In this document: positions 20,986-31,897 of the stretch, in pieces | How positions within the stretch are numbered: position 1 is the stretch's first letter | Layout: the number at the start of each line of letters is the position of its first letter | From: Mycoplasmopsis gallinacea | GTDB taxonomy: Bacteria; Bacillota_I; Bacilli_A; Mycoplasmatales; Metamycoplasmataceae | Length of the DNA: 64,000 bases | Direction of reading: 5' to 3' | Assembly: GCF_900660495.1 (NCBI RefSeq) | Contig: NZ_LR214950.1 | Location: 1,010,839-1,074,838, forward strand | Position numbers and translations under genes: made by a program | Notes under the pieces: generated by a model | Databases searched by the model: none | Told to the model about the DNA's origin: nothing | What the model saw: only the letters and a program-made list of their open reading frames with translations

Positions 20986-21657
20986 ATGAAATTAAAATAT
21001 TCTAATGATATCTGTGTTATTGGAACAGGTCGTTTTGGTTCAGCTGTTATTGAACAACTTTTAAGAATGAACAAAAACATTTTACTTATCGACCGTGAAG
21101 AAGAAAATGTTAAAACTTATAATAGTGAAGTTGATCACATCATCATTGCCGACGCAACTGATACTAGAGCTTTAAAAGGAGCTGGTGTTGATCAAGTTGA
21201 AACCGTGGTTGTTGCTGTTTCTGATAATATTGAAATTATTGCTGCTTTAAAAGAGCTTAGAGTAAAAAACATCATTGCTAGATCAAAAAGCAGAAACCAT
21301 GCAAGGGTTCTTAAGCAAATTGGTGTAAATATTATTGTGAGTCCTGAACATGAAGCGGGAGTAAGGACAGCACTTATTGCTGCTAATACCAACTTTATTA
21401 AATATAGCAAAAACTTACAAGAAATCGGAAATAACTTCGTCTTTGGAACCACATCATTGCATAATCCAGATTTATTTAACAAAAAACTTTCTCAACTTAA
21501 TTTCAATGAACGAGAAATTACTGCAGTTCTTGTAAAAAGAAACTCTACTCCAATGCGTCCAACTGGAGATTTAGAACTTTTTGAAAATGACCAAATCACT
21601 ATTGTAGGTCAAGTGGATAACGTTACCGAAGCTTTTGAATGATTTAACGAAAAATAA
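20986..21657 (+). CDS. ktrA: Potassium channel regulatory subunit KtrA/TrkA
   Basis: 223 residues. An RCK-N Rossmann domain begins at DICVIGTGRFGSAVIEQLL, with the acidic end of strand 2 at LLIDREEEN, which binds ATP/ADP or NAD. An RCK-C domain occupies about 140-220. It forms an octameric ring under KtrB. GGAG lies 5 bases before the ATG. A UGA Trp is 5 codons before the stop, and a terminator follows. Confidence 0.93.
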
Positions 21658-21662
21658 TATTT

Positions 21663-21687
21663 GCAGGCCTATTAAGGCTTGCTTTTT
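21663..21687 (+). terminator. Terminator of ktrBA
   Basis: GCAGGCCT and AGGCTTGC (one G-T pair) around ATTA, then T5. Confidence 0.8.
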
Positions 21688-21691
21688 ATAT

Positions 21692-21723
21692 ATAAAAGCA
21701 CTTAAGGAAGATTCCTTAAGTGC
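21692..21723 (-). terminator. Terminator of the minus-strand membrane-protein gene
   Basis: GCACTTAAGGA and TCCTTAAGTGC pair perfectly around a 4-base loop. On the minus strand it runs into TTTTATA, 22 bases after that gene's stop. Confidence 0.75.
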
Positions 21724-21745
21724 CATATTATCCATAAATATATAT

Positions 21746-22816
21746 TTATAAGTATAATGAAAAGTGTAAAAATGCAATTAAGTAATAAAAACTAAATGAA
21801 TCTGAATAAATATCTTTAACAATTGCTTTAAATACTTTTTCTGATTTAACTGAGAAAGCAAAATCTAAATTCATAAATCCTTTTTCACCAATATTTGAAA
21901 ACATTACATATTCACGGCTTGCTATTGATGAAACAGCAGGTTCTGGGAATTTAACATTTTTTCTTTCTTTATCGTATCAAGAAACGCTAGTTTCCATTGC
22001 TAAAGGAGTATACATTTGTCTAATTTTTAATTCATTATTAGTTGTTAATTTGAAAATTTTATTAAATCTATCATTTTCAAGTTTAACTTTAGCTCCCAAT
22101 GGGTTGTTTCCACGGAATAAAGTGAAGTTAAATTGTCTATCTTGTAAAATTGATGTATCTACTTTTATATATGAATTTCATCTATTGCGTTCTCTTTGAT
22201 TTTTCCCGCTTCCTTCAATTCATCGGTAAAGTACATTTTGAGTAACGACCATATATTTATTATGAAGTAAAAGTTTTCTAGGTGGTGTAATGTCAATAAT
22301 TTTGGCATCACTAGGAATTGAAACATTGTGGTAATACATTTCTTGTTTAGTAATTTCTAAGTTAGTATCAACACCTTGGCTATTTAATGCCCCAATTTCT
22401 TCTCTTGTTAAATAGTTGAAATCATCTCCAAAAATTTGGAAGGTTTTATTATAAATAAAATCTTCATTTAAGCTTCTTAAAATTAAATTTTTAATAGTGT
22501 CTTTATTTTTCTTGTAAATTCAAAAGAAAATAACTGCTACAACTATAGAAGCAATTAGTCCAATTAACGAAATTATTAAAACAACTCCACCGAAAGCAGT
22601 TGAATTATAAGCAAAACTAGCTCCTAATGCTGCTAATATTAAAAAGAAAAATCCGGCAATCAGAGCAACAATTCCAATTATTCTTCCTTTTCTTGCTTTT
22701 GCAACTTCAGGACCTTTATATGCTTTTTCAACATTTTCTTTAATAAAAGGCATCATTTCTTCTTTGAATTTGGCGAAAAATTCATTGCTAGACATTGGGT
22801 CTTTTATGATTCTCAT
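21746..22816 (-). CDS. Membrane protein, DUF3137-like
   Basis: 356 residues. The N-terminal 45 residues are charged (FAKFKEEMMPFIKENVEKAYKG), then two close transmembrane helices occupy about 46-66 and 75-99. A soluble domain rich in beta-type segments makes up the rest. The layout (two TM helices followed by a domain with paired 'VDTNLEI' and 'YDKERKNVKFPEPAVSS' type strands) resembles DUF3137 proteins. The family call is tentative and the function unknown. AAGGAG lies 6 bases before the ATG. It is divergent from rnj. Confidence 0.6.
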
Positions 22817-22978
22817 ATTTCTCCTTTTTAGTAGCTTTTAGGGATGAAATTAAATTATTTAATTTCCCCATAAAGCCATATTTATATTATAATATAAACT
22901 GTATTTAAACTTTTTAATATGTACCAATGTTTATTTTCAAATTAATAATTATTAACTTAAATTTTTATAGGAGTATTT

Positions 22979-24910
22979 ATGGAAGCAACTAGAATAATTC
23001 CGTTAGGTGGTGTTGAAGAAATCGGTAAATCGACTCTGATTGTTGAACACAAAAACCACATTTTTTTAATTGATGCAGGTATTAAATTTGCAGATACTTA
23101 TAATACAGGAGTTAAGGGGATTATCCCTAATTATGAGTATTTAAATGGTAAAGGCAAAAAGATCGAAGGTCTTTTTATTACTCATGGTCACGAAGATCAT
23201 ATTGGTGGAGTTGTTTATTTAGTTAAACAAACAAAAATTAAGAAAATTTTTGCTCCTAGAATTGCTATTCAGTATTTGAAATTAAAATTCGAAGAGCATG
23301 GAATCACTCGTCCTATCGAATTTATCGAGATGCAAAAAGCTGATGTTTATCATTTTGCTAATAATGAATGTAAAGTTGATTTTTGAACCGCGCAGCACTC
23401 AATTCCTGATGCATTTGGAATTAGAGTTACTACTCCAAATGGTTCAATTATGTGTACTGGTGATTTTAGATTTGACTATACCCCAATTGGAAATTTAACT
23501 GACTTTGCTCGTCTTGATCAAATTGGAAAAGAAGGGTTAACTGCTCTTTTAAGTGATTCAACTAATGCAATGCGTCCTAAACATTCACCAAGTGAAAGTG
23601 ACATACTAACTGACATTGAAGCACATATGCTTAATGCTAAAAAGAAAATCATTATCACAACTTTTGCATCTAACTTAACTAGGGTAAAAGTTATTATAGA
23701 CCTTGCTGTAAAGCTTAAAAAGAAAGTTATTTGCTTTGGGCGTTCAATGATTCAAGGAATTAAAATTGGTCGTAAATTAGGTTATATCAATGTCCCTGAT
23801 GGTGTTATTATTGATAAAAAACAACTTGCAAATACTAAACCTTCTGATTTAGTGATTTTAACAACTGGTTCTCAAGGTGAGCAACTTGCAGCTTTATCAA
23901 GAATGAGTTATGGAAAACATGCTTCAATTAATATTGAAAAAGGTGATGTTGTCATTTTTTCTTCAAGCCCAATTCCAGGGAATAGAATGATCATTGAGCT
24001 TCTTGTAAACCGTTTATACAAACTTGGGGCTATCATCAAAGAAAATGGTGTTGATGGATATTTACATACTTCAGGGCATGCTTACCGTTATGAGCATGAT
24101 AAAATTTTCCAATTAACTAAGCCTAAATACTTCCTCCCTTATCATGGAGAATTTAGGATGTCTGTAGCACATGGAAATACAGCTATTGAAAATGGTGTTA
24201 AAAAAGAAAATGTAATTATTATCCGTAAGGGTGTAGTTTACAATATGCTTAAAGGTGAAATTTTCCCAACTGATGAAAAAGTTGATTTTGGACCAGTTTA
24301 TATTGATGGAAATACCGTTTTATCTCTTTCAAGTGATACTTTAAAACAAAGAATTCAGCTTAAAGATAGTGGTTTTGTAAATATTGTTTTTGTAATTGAT
24401 GCAAAAACAAACTCAATTGTCACTCGTCCACAAATTATCACTAGAGGCGCTTTCTTTGTCAAAACTTCAAAAGAACTTGTTGAAGAAAGTAAACGTGTAG
24501 CACATGGTGCTGTGCTTTATCACATTAAAAATAATAAGAATTGAACTATTGCTGAGCTTGAAAAAATTGTTATTGAGCGTTTAAGCACTCTTTATTACAA
24601 AGAAAAACGTAGAGATCCAATTATCATCCCGACCTTTATATTAACTAATGAAAAACCTGATAGTGTAGTTGGTAAAACCAAAATCAATTTTACTAACTCA
24701 AGAACTTTTGTTTCTGATTCAGAAAATGAAGAAGAGCAAAATAATCAAGTAAATCCAAACAATAAAGATAAAAAGAAAAGCAAGCCAAAACAAAACAAAC
24801 GTAAAACCAATTTAAAAGGTCAAAAAGAATTACTTAAAGAAGTTAAAAAATCAATTTTTGGAGATATTGAAGTTGATCAACTTGATATTGATGAAGAAGA
24901 TGAAAAATAA
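22979..24910 (+). CDS. rnj: Ribonuclease J
   Basis: 643 residues, a metallo-beta-lactamase/beta-CASP nuclease that degrades and matures RNA (5'-exonuclease and endonuclease). HGHEDHIGG is the zinc-binding motif. GDFRFDYTP, LLSDSTNA, TTFASNLTRV, SSSPIPGNR and TSGHAYRYE are further signatures. The last 70 residues are a charged Lys/Glu/Gln tail. The final 221 coding bases lie inside the target duplication of the adjacent insertion sequence and recur at 26838-27058. The gene itself is complete, with its own terminator. Confidence 0.95.
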
Positions 24911-24982
24911 AAACATACCTTTTTAAAGTGCTATAATTTTTGCACTAAAGGTATGTTTTTTATCTAAAAAAGGATTTATTAT
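24690..24982. repeat. Left copy of the 293-bp target-site duplication
   Basis: Identical by inspection to 26838-27130. It contains the last 221 bases of rnj, its terminator, and the sequence up to AT of the tsaC start codon. The insertion sequence lies exactly between the copies. Confidence 0.9.
24911..24962 (+). terminator. Terminator of rnj
   Basis: AAACATACCTTT pairs with AAAGGTATGTTT, with an inner AGTGC/GCACT stem, then T6. The loop contains TATAAT, which could serve as a -10 for tsaC. A second copy is at 27059-27110. Confidence 0.85.
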
Positions 24983-25027
24983 CCTGAGTTTCCAAGTTAA
25001 GAGCAACTTTGCAATCAGGAAAAATTT

Positions 25028-25060
25028 ATACTCATATACTAAAGTATATGAGTATTTTTT
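25028..25060 (+). terminator. Hairpin inside the left end of the IS
   Basis: ATACTCATATACT and its exact complement around AA, then T5. It probably stops read-through transcription entering from rnj. Confidence 0.75.
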
Positions 25061-25103
25061 AATAAAAAATATCTTTTTTACTAAAACTACTCAAACTATA
25101 TGA

Positions 25104-25109
25104 TATAAT
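25104..25109 (+). promoter_or_regulatory. -10 box of the IS transposase, leaderless
   Basis: A perfect TATAAT ends 7 bases before the ATG at 25116; there is no Shine-Dalgarno. The second IS copy keeps the same spacing. Confidence 0.65.
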
Positions 25110-25115
25110 TTAATT

Positions 25116-26750
25116 ATGAGTAATTACATTTTATGCAAAACAAAAAAGTCAAAAGGAACTTATCTTGGTTTAGCAGTTTCTAATGGTTATGGTAAAGGTA
25201 TTAGTCAAATGGTTGGTGTAGGATACTGAGAAGAAATTAAAGAAAAATATTCTCTTTCTAGTTTGGAAGATATAAAACCACTAGCCAAACTTATAGAAGT
25301 GAGTTCAGATAAAAAAGCTGTAAAATCTAAATTTTTTGAACTATTGGAACCAATGTCAGTACGAACCAATGTTAAAAACATTGGTATCGATTTAATTTAT
25401 AAAGTTATAAAAGAATTAGAATTGTTTAGTTTTTTACCAAATTCAAAACACAAATCTCTTCAAGAAGTGCTCGAATTTATAATAGGAACAAGAATAATTT
25501 TCCCTAGAAGTTATATTTGTCAATACAAAAATAAAAATGACTTTATCCAAGGTTTAAACATTAAAAAGTCATCTATTTATAATTACTTAGATATTTTTTT
25601 AGAAAACAAAAACACTATACTATTAAATCTTTATGATAAATTGAAAAAGTTAACTGATAGAAATGAAAAAGTTATACATTTTGATAATACAACAGTTTAT
25701 TTTGAGAGCTTTTCAAGAAGCGGAATAAGAAATAAAGGTTTTTCAAAAGATGGAAAACACAATGAAGATCAAATCGTAATAGCAATGGCCACAGATAACA
25801 ATGGAATTCCCTTTCACTACAAAGTTTTTCCAGGAAACACAGCTGATTCGCAAACTTTAATAACATTTTTAGTTGAAATGAAGAAAATTTATAACATAAA
25901 AGATGTTGTTGTAATTGCTGATAGAGGGTTAAGTCAAAGTGCAAACATTAGATTTTTAGAACAAAAAGGTTATAAATTTATATTTCAAAAACGAATTGAT
26001 AATTTAAATGCTGAATCAAGAAACTTTATAGTTCAAGATAAAGATTATATGTGCATAAATAATATATTTTCTAAAGAAAGAATTATTGAATCTTCTTGAA
26101 ATAAGAAAAGATTTAATGGTAATTACAGAAAACAAATTGTTTATTTTAGTCCTTCAAAAGAAACATTAGATAAAGTAAAAAGAAAAAACCTTATAGATAG
26201 AATTAATAAAAAATCAATTGGCGGAACAATATGCTTAAGCGATTTGGTTACAGAATACAAAAGAAAATATATGGATGTAGATGGTGTCACAGTTGGAAGA
26301 TTAAACTATGACAAAATAAAGAAAATAGCTGATCAAGATGGATTTTATATGATAGAAACAAATATCCTTGATTTATCAGCAGAAAAAGCAAATGAAATTT
26401 ATAGACAACAATGAAAAATAGAAGAAGGTTTTCGTATTTTAAAATCATCACTTGAAATTAGACCTATTTTTATTCATAAAGAAGAGCATATTCTAGCGCA
26501 TGTATTTTTATGTTTCTTATCTCTTGTTGTTCTAAAATATTCAATCTTTAAACTGAAAAAATTCTATGAAACAAATGGAGAAATTCAGAAAATTACAATT
26601 AACAAATTTATAGATGCTTTAAAACTTATAACTATAACTCAAAAAATAGTAAATGATGAAGTAGTATCGGAAATTACAAATAATTTAGATCCATCACACA
26701 AAGAGTTAAACAAAATATATAGTGATTTTTACAACATACTAGATAAATAG
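25116..26750 (+). CDS. IS1634-like transposase (DDE, IS4 superfamily)
   Basis: 544 residues, intact when UGA is read as Trp. The catalytic triad is visible: HFDNTTVYFES (first Asp), VVIADRGLS (second Asp), and YRQQWKIEEGFRILK, which is the IS4 Y..R...E......K signature with the catalytic Glu. The N-terminal 100 residues are probably DNA binding. It would cut and join the 17-base terminal repeats. The reading frame and both ends look functional, so this copy may be active. Confidence 0.93.
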
Positions 26751-26769
26751 TTCTAGTAATTTTTAAGAC

Positions 26770-26812
26770 AAAAAAACGAATACGTCTATATAGTAGATGT
26801 ATTCGTTTTTTT
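26770..26812. terminator. Bidirectional hairpin inside the right end of the IS
   Basis: AAAAAACGAATAC and GTATTCGTTTTTT-type arms with A and T runs on either side, just after the transposase stop. It can terminate in both directions. Confidence 0.75.
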
Positions 26813-26837
26813 ACAGGTTGTAACTTGGAAACTCAGG

Positions 26838-27058
26838 TTACTAACTCAAGAACTTTTGTTTCTGATTCAGAAAATGAAGAAGAGCAAAATAATCAAGTAA
26901 ATCCAAACAATAAAGATAAAAAGAAAAGCAAGCCAAAACAAAACAAACGTAAAACCAATTTAAAAGGTCAAAAAGAATTACTTAAAGAAGTTAAAAAATC
27001 AATTTTTGGAGATATTGAAGTTGATCAACTTGATATTGATGAAGAAGATGAAAAATAA
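26838..27058 (+). pseudogene. Duplicated 3' fragment of rnj
   Basis: This encodes the last 73 residues and stop of RNase J and was created by the target duplication, not by gene duplication. A 77-codon ORF from TTG 26825 (four codons in the IS end) is an accident; there is no ribosome-binding site. Confidence 0.85.
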
Positions 27059-27130
27059 AAACATACCTTTTTAAAGTGCTATAATTTTTGCACTAAAGGT
27101 ATGTTTTTTATCTAAAAAAGGATTTATTAT
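26838..27130. repeat. Right copy of the 293-bp target-site duplication
   Basis: Repeats 24690-24982 exactly where compared, and restores the native upstream region of tsaC including the rnj terminator. Confidence 0.9.
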
Positions 27131-27596
27131 GAATAAAAATTATGATGATATTTATATTTTTACCACAGATACTGTCTGCGGAATAGGTTGCAAAGTCTCT
27201 TCTGGATCAATAAACAAACTTTTTGAACTTAAAAATAGACCAATTGAGAAAAAAATTATGATTTTAGTCTCATCAATCAAAATGGCTCAGTCTTTTAATC
27301 AATGAAACGAAAAAGCTACAGAAACAGCCTTAAAATATTGGCCAGGAGCTTATTCAATTATTATTAATGATCAAGGTTTTAGAATGCCTGATAATGCAAA
27401 ACTATTAAAATTCTTAGAAGAAAATGGACCTATGTACGTAACTAGTGCTAATAAAAGTGGTATGAGTCCAATTGATATTAAAGATGCAAATGATGTCTTT
27501 CCACAAGTAAGCAATGTGTTTGATTTTGGAAAGCCAAACGGTAAAGCTAGCACCATTATTAACTTAGATACTGGAGAAATTATTGAGAGAAATTAA
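27129..27596 (+). CDS. tsaC: Threonylcarbamoyl-AMP synthase, short TsaC/YrdC form
   Basis: 155 residues, at the small end for YrdC domains but typical of mycoplasmas. FTTDTVCGIG corresponds to the PTDTxYGLG nucleotide-binding motif, KNRP to K.R.., and TSANKSG to the conserved TSAN(L/K)SG. It makes threonylcarbamoyl-AMP for the t6A37 modification of ANN-decoding tRNAs. AAGG lies 9 bases before the ATG. The first two bases of the start codon belong to the IS target duplication. Confidence 0.9.
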
Positions 27597-27622
27597 AACA
27601 CCCTTTTGCATTGGGTGTTTTA
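27597..27622. terminator. Terminator between tsaC and the convergent nuclease gene
   Basis: AACACCC and GGGTGTT around a 9-base loop with A and T runs on both sides, so it can serve both genes. Confidence 0.8.
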
Positions 27623-27630
27623 ATTTACTC

Positions 27631-29388
27631 TTAATTACTATTTTCTTGAATTCCTACTAAAATACCTAAATTATGGAATGGTTTAGGATTTTCTCCAAAG
27701 AGATTTTCTACTAAATTAGGGTAATCAACAAAAGGATTACGTCTTTTTGTGTCGGTAAAATCAGAAATTATGTTATTTCTATCAATATCTCATTTAGATA
27801 TAGGATCTTGAGCATTTCAAGATAAATATGTATTTAAGAAATGTGTTTTAAGATAAGGTGCTTCACTTTGGAATACTTGTGGTCCGTTTAAGCTATATTT
27901 ATATTCATTTGCGTATGTAAAAGCAAAATATAAATATGCTCTAGCAATATCACCCTTAAATTCATTAATTGGTTCAAAAACTCTAAATGATACTTCTGAG
28001 TTACTTCCTTGTTTTGAGCCATTTTTTGTTGTTAATGTAACATTTGTTACATTATCATGCGGATCATTATCTCTTCAATTGTTTACTTTGATATCTGTAG
28101 GTCACACATGGAATGGATCATTTCTCATTTTATCCACTTTGTTAAATCACCCTTGTGGAATAATATGTTCTCTATTGGTTCCATTTCCTTCAGTGCTTGC
28201 CCCACTACCACCTACATAATTTGGGTAAACATATGGATCATTTCCGTTTGGGTTTTCACTATAAACATCTAAAAGTGTACCATCGTTTTCATAGTATAAA
28301 TCTTTAAATGCATTTGTGTTTTTATAAAGATTTTTTAAACCATCATAACTACCTGTTTCGTGTTTTGAAGATTGTAAGGCAACTAATGCTTTCATTAATT
28401 CAGCACCGCTTTTACCTTCTAGTGAATTGTAGTAATCTGATGGTTGATAGATTAAATTTGCTACTGTGACATTGGGTTGAGAAACAACTACATTGTCATT
28501 TGTTCCTGTGTTTGTATTTGAAGATGTGTTAGAAGAATTATTGTTATTGTTTGAAGAGCTATCTAGGCTGTTCCTACCGTTTTTAACTGTGAATGTTGAT
28601 GTGTAAGGACCGAATTTTTCTGTTTGTGAAACCGCTTTTCCATCTGGACCAATTTCTACTAAGTAATATTTAATTGTTACAACTCCGGTAGAAGGGTTGT
28701 ATTCAGCTTTAAGGTTTGTGTTAGGGTAGCCAGCTTTTGTTGTGTGGTATTTTGAATCTGTAACTGCTGGAGAAACGTTTGTAAATAAGTTAGATACGCT
28801 TTCAAAAACAATGCCATCTTTAAGAGCTTTTTCTTTTGGTTTTCTAGCTCCAAAAGTTTTTTCTTCCGGGAAATATCAGAATTGTAATCCGAATTTTGGA
28901 TCTGGACTGTTTAAGTGTTCGATCATTTTTGTTCAATCTGTTTGTTCTGAAACTTTGAAAATGTTGTTAGCTCCATGTTCTCTAACAAATGCTGCAACTT
29001 TTTCATTTGAAATTGTACTTGCTAAAGCTTCATTTTCATTAGTTGTTGTAGTTCCTGATCCTGGAGTAGTTGGTGTAGGTGTATCTGTTGAAGTACCTGT
29101 TCCACTTCCATTTTCAGGGTTATTTGGGTTTTCAGGAGTAGGATTTTCTGGATTTGTTGTTCCACCTGTAGCGTTGTTATCTCCTGTACTTGGATTAGTT
29201 GGCGCAGGTGTTTCGTTTGAACCACTGCTATTTGATGAACCTGGATTAGATGGTGTTGTTGTTTCACCGGTTGTATTTTTTGGTGTATTTTCTTTTTGAG
29301 TTTTTGGTTCATTACATGAAGTAAGAATGAAAGGTGCAAACACCATTGAAGTTGGTGCCATAGTTAATAATAATTTAAACTTTTTCAT
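27631..29388 (-). CDS. Endonuclease I (NucM/EndA-type) lipoprotein
   Basis: 585 residues. The signal peptide ends FILTSC (lipidated Cys at about 25). Residues 28-130 are low-complexity Thr/Pro/Gly/Asn/Ser, a flexible stalk. A linker-like domain follows, with a second Asn/Ser run near 290. The C-terminal 280 residues match endonuclease I: NREHIIPQGWF (usually REHVWPQSWF, catalytic His), DPFHVWPTD, and FEPINEFKGDIARAYLYFAF. Such enzymes cut DNA and RNA with Mg2+. Outside the cell it would supply nucleotides and can degrade host DNA traps; the latter is known for other mycoplasma surface nucleases and is inferred here. Confidence 0.85.
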
Positions 29389-29640
29389 AATAAATAGACC
29401 TCTTTTTATACTAGTTATACATTTAAATTGTACTATTTTTAGGAAGAAAAAATCAAAATATGAAAAATTACCTTATTTTTATTAAAAAATAAAGTTTTTT
29501 TAGTTAAATTTATGCTTAAAATTTCATTTTTTCTTAATCTATCTATTACTTACACTATCAAAATTAAAAAGGTCATTTTAAGTAAAACATTAAAACAACA
29601 AAAATTACTTTTTGAAAAGAAAATGCTTTTTGAAAAAGAT

Positions 29641-30513
29641 TTACTTTTTGTGAATTTTATTTGATATGTTTTCTTTTCCAATTTCTAATCATCTATTAAT
29701 TACTTTTCTTGAATTATGAAGTTTATTTTCAAGGTTTGAATCTTCTAAAATCAATGCCTGAAAAAGTAAATCAGTAATTAAAAGTTGTGATAATTTTGAT
29801 GAAAGTGGAACATCAATGTAAGAAGAGTGAATTTTATTATACACTATTTTTACATCAAAAAACTGATCATATTCATTATCTTCATTTGAAGTTATAACAA
29901 TTATTTTAAACTTGTTTTCTTTAGCGATTTGAATTGAAAAAATTTGCTCTGGAGTATTTAAATTATTCGAGAAAAGAATTAAAACATCACTGGAATTGCA
30001 ATTTGAAATAGATGGGAAAAAGACGTGAAAATCAGAGTTACTAATTGGTGTTTTTCCAATTTTTAAAATATTAGCATAGAGATTATCACTAATTCTTTTA
30101 CTACTTCCGCTCCCTTGGATAAGGATTTTATTGCTTTGATTAATAATTTTAGCTGCTTCTTTGATTTTTTCTAAAACAACTTCATTATAAAGACTATCAA
30201 TTGCAAAACGATGTGAAGAAATTATGGTAGAAAATGAGTCATTATTATTAATTGTGTAGTTTTTTTCAAATTTCTGGATTATTAAATTCACTTGAACTTT
30301 AAACTCTTGATAGTTTTTAAAGTTATATTTTTTAACAAACCGTGAAACTCCTGATACTGATGTACCTGAAAGCTCAGCTAAATCATTAATGGTTAGATCA
30401 AATACTGGTTCTTGGAATTTATTGATAAATTCAATGATATTATGATCTGTTTTTGACAATCCAGAAATGGAATTAATAATGGGTCTAGAGACTTCTTTTT
30501 TTATTTTATTCAT
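29641..30513 (-). CDS. RpiR/MurR-family transcriptional regulator
   Basis: 290 residues. The N-terminal 75 residues form the RpiR helix-turn-helix (LTINDLAELSGTSVSGVSRF, then KKYNFKNYQEFK). The C-terminal SIS domain (about 110-240) carries KILIQGSGSSKRISDNLY and SSDVLILFSNN, the sugar-phosphate binding fold. One in-frame UGA near the end extends it by 15 residues past an apparent stop. It is divergent from the ascorbate operon and almost certainly controls it, the ligand being a pathway sugar phosphate. Confidence 0.9.
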
Positions 30514-30609
30514 AATTACTTAAAATTTTAATCATTTTTGGTTCCTTTTAATAGTTTTTAGGTAAATGTGGAAAAAATATGGAAATAAAATGAATTTTTT
30601 ATTCACGCA

Positions 30610-30626
30610 ATGGAAATAATTTCCAT
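30610..30626. promoter_or_regulatory. RpiR operator 1 (perfect palindrome)
   Basis: ATGGAAATAATTTCCAT, a 17-base palindrome in the gap between rpiR and the lactonase gene. RpiR-family sites typically have GGAA...TTCC arms. Two further TGGAAA half-sites lie at about 30569 and 30579. Confidence 0.65.
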
Positions 30627-30682
30627 TTATAAGACTAATATATAGATAAATAAGGCTTTAGAATTCTTTTATAAAGTTAAAG

Positions 30683-30697
30683 TGAAAATTATTTCCA
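30683..30697. promoter_or_regulatory. RpiR operator 2 (imperfect palindrome)
   Basis: TGAAAATTATTTCCA, centred 72 bases from operator 1 and about 35 bases before a candidate -10 (TAATAT at 30731-30736). It is well placed to block or activate the ula promoter. Confidence 0.5.
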
Positions 30698-30792
30698 AAT
30701 TTATGAAAAAATAAGCCTAAAAAAGGAATGTAATATTAATGTAGATGGAAATCCGCTACAAACACTTTTTTATTCTATTTTTAAGGAGCAAT

Positions 30793-31848
30793 ATGGAAAA
30801 ATTTGTAAGAACAGTCCTAGGTGATATTTCACCAAAAGACTTAGGTGTGACCGATTGTCACGATCACTTCATTAAAAATGGTGGTCCTGAAGTTGAAGAA
30901 CACATCGACTTTTTAATGTTAGATGTTGAAGCATCTAAAAAAGAACTTAAAGAGTTTCTTGAACGTGGAGGAAAAACTATCGTAACAATGGATCCGCCAA
31001 ATGTTGGTAGAGACGTACACAGAACATTAGAAATTGCTAAAGCTTTTGAAGGCAAAGCAAACATTATTATGTCTACTGGATTCCACAAAGCTAAATTCTA
31101 TGACAAATGATCTTCATGATTAGCAGTTGTACCTACAGATGAAATTGTTAAAATGTGTGTTGCTGAAATTGAAGAAGGTATGGATGAATACAATTACAGC
31201 GGACCAGTTGTAAAACGTTCAAAAGCTAAAGCTGGAATCATTAAAGCTGGTACAGGATATGCAGCTATTGATAGACTTGAATTAAAAGCACTTGAAGTTG
31301 CAGCTAGAACATCAATTCAAACAGGTTGTCCAATTTTAGTTCATACACAACTTGGAACAATGGCTCTTGAAGTTGCTCAACACTTAATTGGTTTTGGTGC
31401 TAACCCAAGAAAAATTCAAATCTCACACCTTAACAAAAACCCAGATAAATACTACTATGAAAAAATTATTAAAGAAACAGGTGTGACATTATGTTTTGAT
31501 GGACCTGACCGTGTTAAATACTACCCAGATTCAACACTTGCAGAAAACATTAAATACTTAGTAGATAAAGGTTTACAAAAACACATTACACTTAGTTTAG
31601 ATGCAGGTAGAATCCTTTACCAAAGAAACTATGGGGTAACCAAAGGAAAACAAACATTTGGACTTGCATACTTATTTGATAGATTCATTCCTTTAATGAA
31701 ACAAATTGGAGTTCCTGAAGATGCTATCGAAGATATGCTTGTAAATAACCCTAGAGAAATTCTTGCTTTCGATGAACCTAGAGTTTATGATGAAAGTAAA
31801 GTTCCAGCAGAATTAAAAGAACTTAAAAAAGAATTGAAATTATCTTAA
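30793..31848 (+). CDS. Phosphotriesterase-fold lactonase (sugar-lactone phosphate hydrolase)
   Basis: 351 residues, amidohydrolase barrel. Binuclear-metal ligands are HDH (H23, H25), carboxylated Lys K151, H184 (VHTQ), H212 (ISHLN) and D270 (LSLDAG). The phosphate pocket reported for the M. synoviae lactonase MS53_0025, which hydrolyses pentono-1,4-lactone 5-phosphates, is conserved at a constant offset: K215, K242, Y243, R273 and Y276. It heads the ascorbate operon, so it may open ascorbate 6-phosphate or a related lactone. AAGGAG lies 5 bases before ATG 30793; a longer in-frame start at 30745 lacks a ribosome-binding site. Confidence 0.88.
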
Positions 31849-31897
31849 TATTAATAATATGTGCAAATTGCCTTAGCAACTTGCGAAAGAGGAAAAT

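Larger units (their letters stand above)
24983..26837 (+). mobile_element. IS1634-like insertion sequence (IS4 superfamily), complete
   Basis: 1,855 bases. The ends are perfect inverted repeats of 17 bases, CCTGAGTTTCCAAGTTA. One transposase ORF fills the element. Hairpins with T runs stand inside both ends (25028-25060 and 26770-26812), so the element is insulated from outside transcription. The 293-bp flanking duplication fits IS1634, which is known for long, variable direct repeats (17 to several hundred bases). Confidence 0.93.

Noticed and set aside
26825..27058. 77-codon ORF resembling the RNase J tail as a separate gene
   Set aside because: It is the 3' end of rnj duplicated with the IS target and starts at a TTG in the IS end.
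28742..29299. 185-codon plus-strand ORF rich in Val, Gly, Pro and Ser
   Set aside because: It is antisense to the low-complexity Thr/Pro/Gly stalk of the nuclease lipoprotein; its composition is the mirror of that repeat, and it has no ribosome-binding site.
30745..30792. N-terminal extension of the lactonase from ATG 30745
   Set aside because: There is no ribosome-binding site, and the added residues are hydrophobic junk; ATG 30793 has AAGGAG at good distance.
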